From positions 1 to 64,000 of the forward strand of contig JASMLX010000003.1 in the NCBI GenBank assembly GCA_030748495.1: DNA of 64,000 nucleotides. The letters run 5' to 3'. This document shows positions 63,401 through 64,000 of this stretch, in pieces (within the stretch, counting starts at the first letter, position 1; each line of letters opens with the position of its first letter). The position numbers were made by a program, and so were the translations under genes. The notes beneath the pieces are model-generated. The model made no database searches. It had not been told where the DNA came from and worked only from the letters and a program-made list of their open reading frames with translations. This DNA comes from Candidatus Poribacteria bacterium. GTDB lineage: Bacteria > Poribacteria > WGA-4E > UBA9662.

Positions 63401-63859
63401 ATGAAATTAGCGGAAGCATTAGTGTTGAGGGCGGATGGCCAAAAAAGGATCGAACAACTCCAGCAGCGGTTGATACAAAATGCCAAAGTACAAGCCGATG
63501 ACCAACCAGCAGAAGACCCAGAAGTTTTGCTGCAGGAATTTGAGCAATTAGCCCAAGAGTTAGTTCTATTAATTCAACGAATCAATAGAACCAATTGCCA
63601 CACAGAATTGGAGGAAGGGATGTCGATTGCTGATGCCCTAGCTGCCAGAGATATTGCCAAATTAAAGTCTGATATTTACCGAAATTTGGCACAGGCAGCT
63701 ATTATCAAGCAGGATCGTCAAACCAAGTCAGAGATTAAGTTCCAAAGTACCATTCAAGTGTCAGAAGTGCAACGAAAGGCGGATCAGTTTGCCAAGGAGC
63801 ATCGTGAAATCGATACTCGAGTGCAACAAGCCAACTGGCAAACAGAGCTAGGAGATTAG
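63401..63859 (+). CDS. DIP1984-family protein
   Basis: This 152-residue protein is mostly helical: MKLAEALVLRADGQKRIEQL, QRINRTNCHTELEEGMSIAD, ALAARDIAKLKSDIYRNLAQ and ending in HREIDTRVQQANWQTELGD. These blocks match the DIP1984 (septicolysin-like) family, small cytoplasmic proteins of unknown function. GGAGAG precedes the ATG at 63401; a GTG one codon earlier is possible. A folded tRNA-like element begins about 40 bases after its stop. Confidence 0.8.
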   Translation: MKLAEALVLRADGQKRIEQLQQRLIQNAKVQADDQPAEDPEVLLQEFEQLAQELVLLIQRINRTNCHTELEEGMSIADALAARDIAKLKSDIYRNLAQAAIIKQDRQTKSEIKFQSTIQVSEVQRKADQFAKEHREIDTRVQQANWQTELGD

Positions 63860-63900
63860 TCCGTGTGATATCAAGTTGGTAGCAGGAATAGTTAGGGCGT

Positions 63901-63986
63901 GCATAACCCGCCAACTGGGTCAAGTTGGAATATTGGCCGATCTGGGGCCGGTCGTGTGGGTTCGAGTCCCACAGTGACAGTTATGC
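63901..63986 (+). ncRNA. tRNA-like folded element (possible Y-RNA module)
   Basis: GCATAAC 63901-63907 pairs with GTTATGC 63980-63986. Inside are three hairpins: CCAACT/AGTTGG (63911-63928) with a GGGTCA loop like a D-arm, GGCC/GGCC (63935-63949), and GTGGG-TTCGAGT-CCCAC (63956-63972), a textbook T-arm. It is not a normal tRNA: seven bases separate the T-stem from the closing stem and there is no proper anticodon loop. Bacterial Y RNAs (YrlA) carry such a tRNA-like domain. The window ends before any partner gene could be seen. Confidence 0.45.
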
Positions 63987-64000
63987 CCAGTAAAGTAACA

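Noticed and set aside
63901..63986. A normal tRNA gene at the window end
   Set aside because: The T-arm is perfect, but seven extra bases separate it from the closing stem and the middle hairpin cannot form a seven-base anticodon loop.
1..64000. CRISPR array, prophage or biosynthetic cluster
   Set aside because: No regularly spaced repeats, no phage structural or packaging genes, and no modular synthases were found on either strand.

Overview
The window looks like a chromosome segment of an uncultured, Gram-negative-type aerobic bacterium. It carries lipoproteins with lipoboxes, a CsgG-type secretion lipoprotein, a predicted outer-membrane barrel and a cytochrome oxidase chain. Large integral-membrane proteins of the DUF6785 type, a DUF4838 protein, a Gfo/Idh/MocA dehydrogenase and abundant decayed insertion sequences recall candidate phylum Poribacteria or relatives; this assignment is an inference from gene content only. 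No phage, CRISPR array or secondary-metabolite cluster was seen.

Layout. (1) 0.4-8.4 kb, minus strand: zinc alcohol dehydrogenase, two MBL-fold hydrolases, a C69 peptidase, a PhoD-like phosphatase, a methyltransferase and a frameshifted 7TM-PAS sensor. (2) 8.9-14.9 kb: lactonase-like propeller, NAD-dependent epimerase, PlsC-like acyltransferase and the first DUF6785 membrane protein. (3) 15-19.7 kb: a graveyard with a decayed gene that keeps its promoter, a wrecked LRR-PAS-hybrid histidine kinase, and IS1595-family and Tn3-family transposase remnants. (4) 20.1-27.8 kb, plus strand, housekeeping: tRNA-Gly, a TPR membrane protein, mutS2, dnaG, rpoD, tRNA-CAT and tRNA-Val, with clear sigma-70 promoters at two tRNA loci. 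(5) 27.8-41.2 kb: a respiratory block with a HEAT protein, Rieske protein, cytochrome b6-like and subunit-IV-like proteins, an octaheme c-type cytochrome, a cupredoxin lipoprotein, cytochrome oxidase subunits I, III and II and a SCO protein. It can be read as one electron path from quinol through a b6f-like complex and c/copper carriers to oxygen. (6) 41.8-44.7 kb: DAHP synthase and 2-isopropylmalate synthase behind a promoter, a Phe/Tyr-rich leader peptide and an intrinsic terminator, which is the layout of a transcription attenuator. (7) 44.7-48.5 kb, minus: LPP20 lipoprotein, CsgG-family protein and a small partner. (8) 49-51.3 kb: DUF4838 protein. (9) 51.3-57.1 kb: a second graveyard (IS1, IS630 and another DDE transposase remnant) around a second DUF6785 protein. 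(10) 57.3-64 kb: outer-membrane barrel, Gfo/Idh/MocA dehydrogenase, serine-recombinase fragment, GyrI-like lipoprotein, a broken methyltransferase, small membrane and lipoprotein genes, and a DIP1984-family gene followed by a tRNA-like folded element at the window edge.

The strongest candidates for something new are the aromatic-amino-acid attenuator, the tRNA-like element beside the DIP1984 gene, and the b6f-like/octaheme respiratory block with its unusual Rieske N-terminus. All functional calls rest on motifs read by eye; no database search was made.
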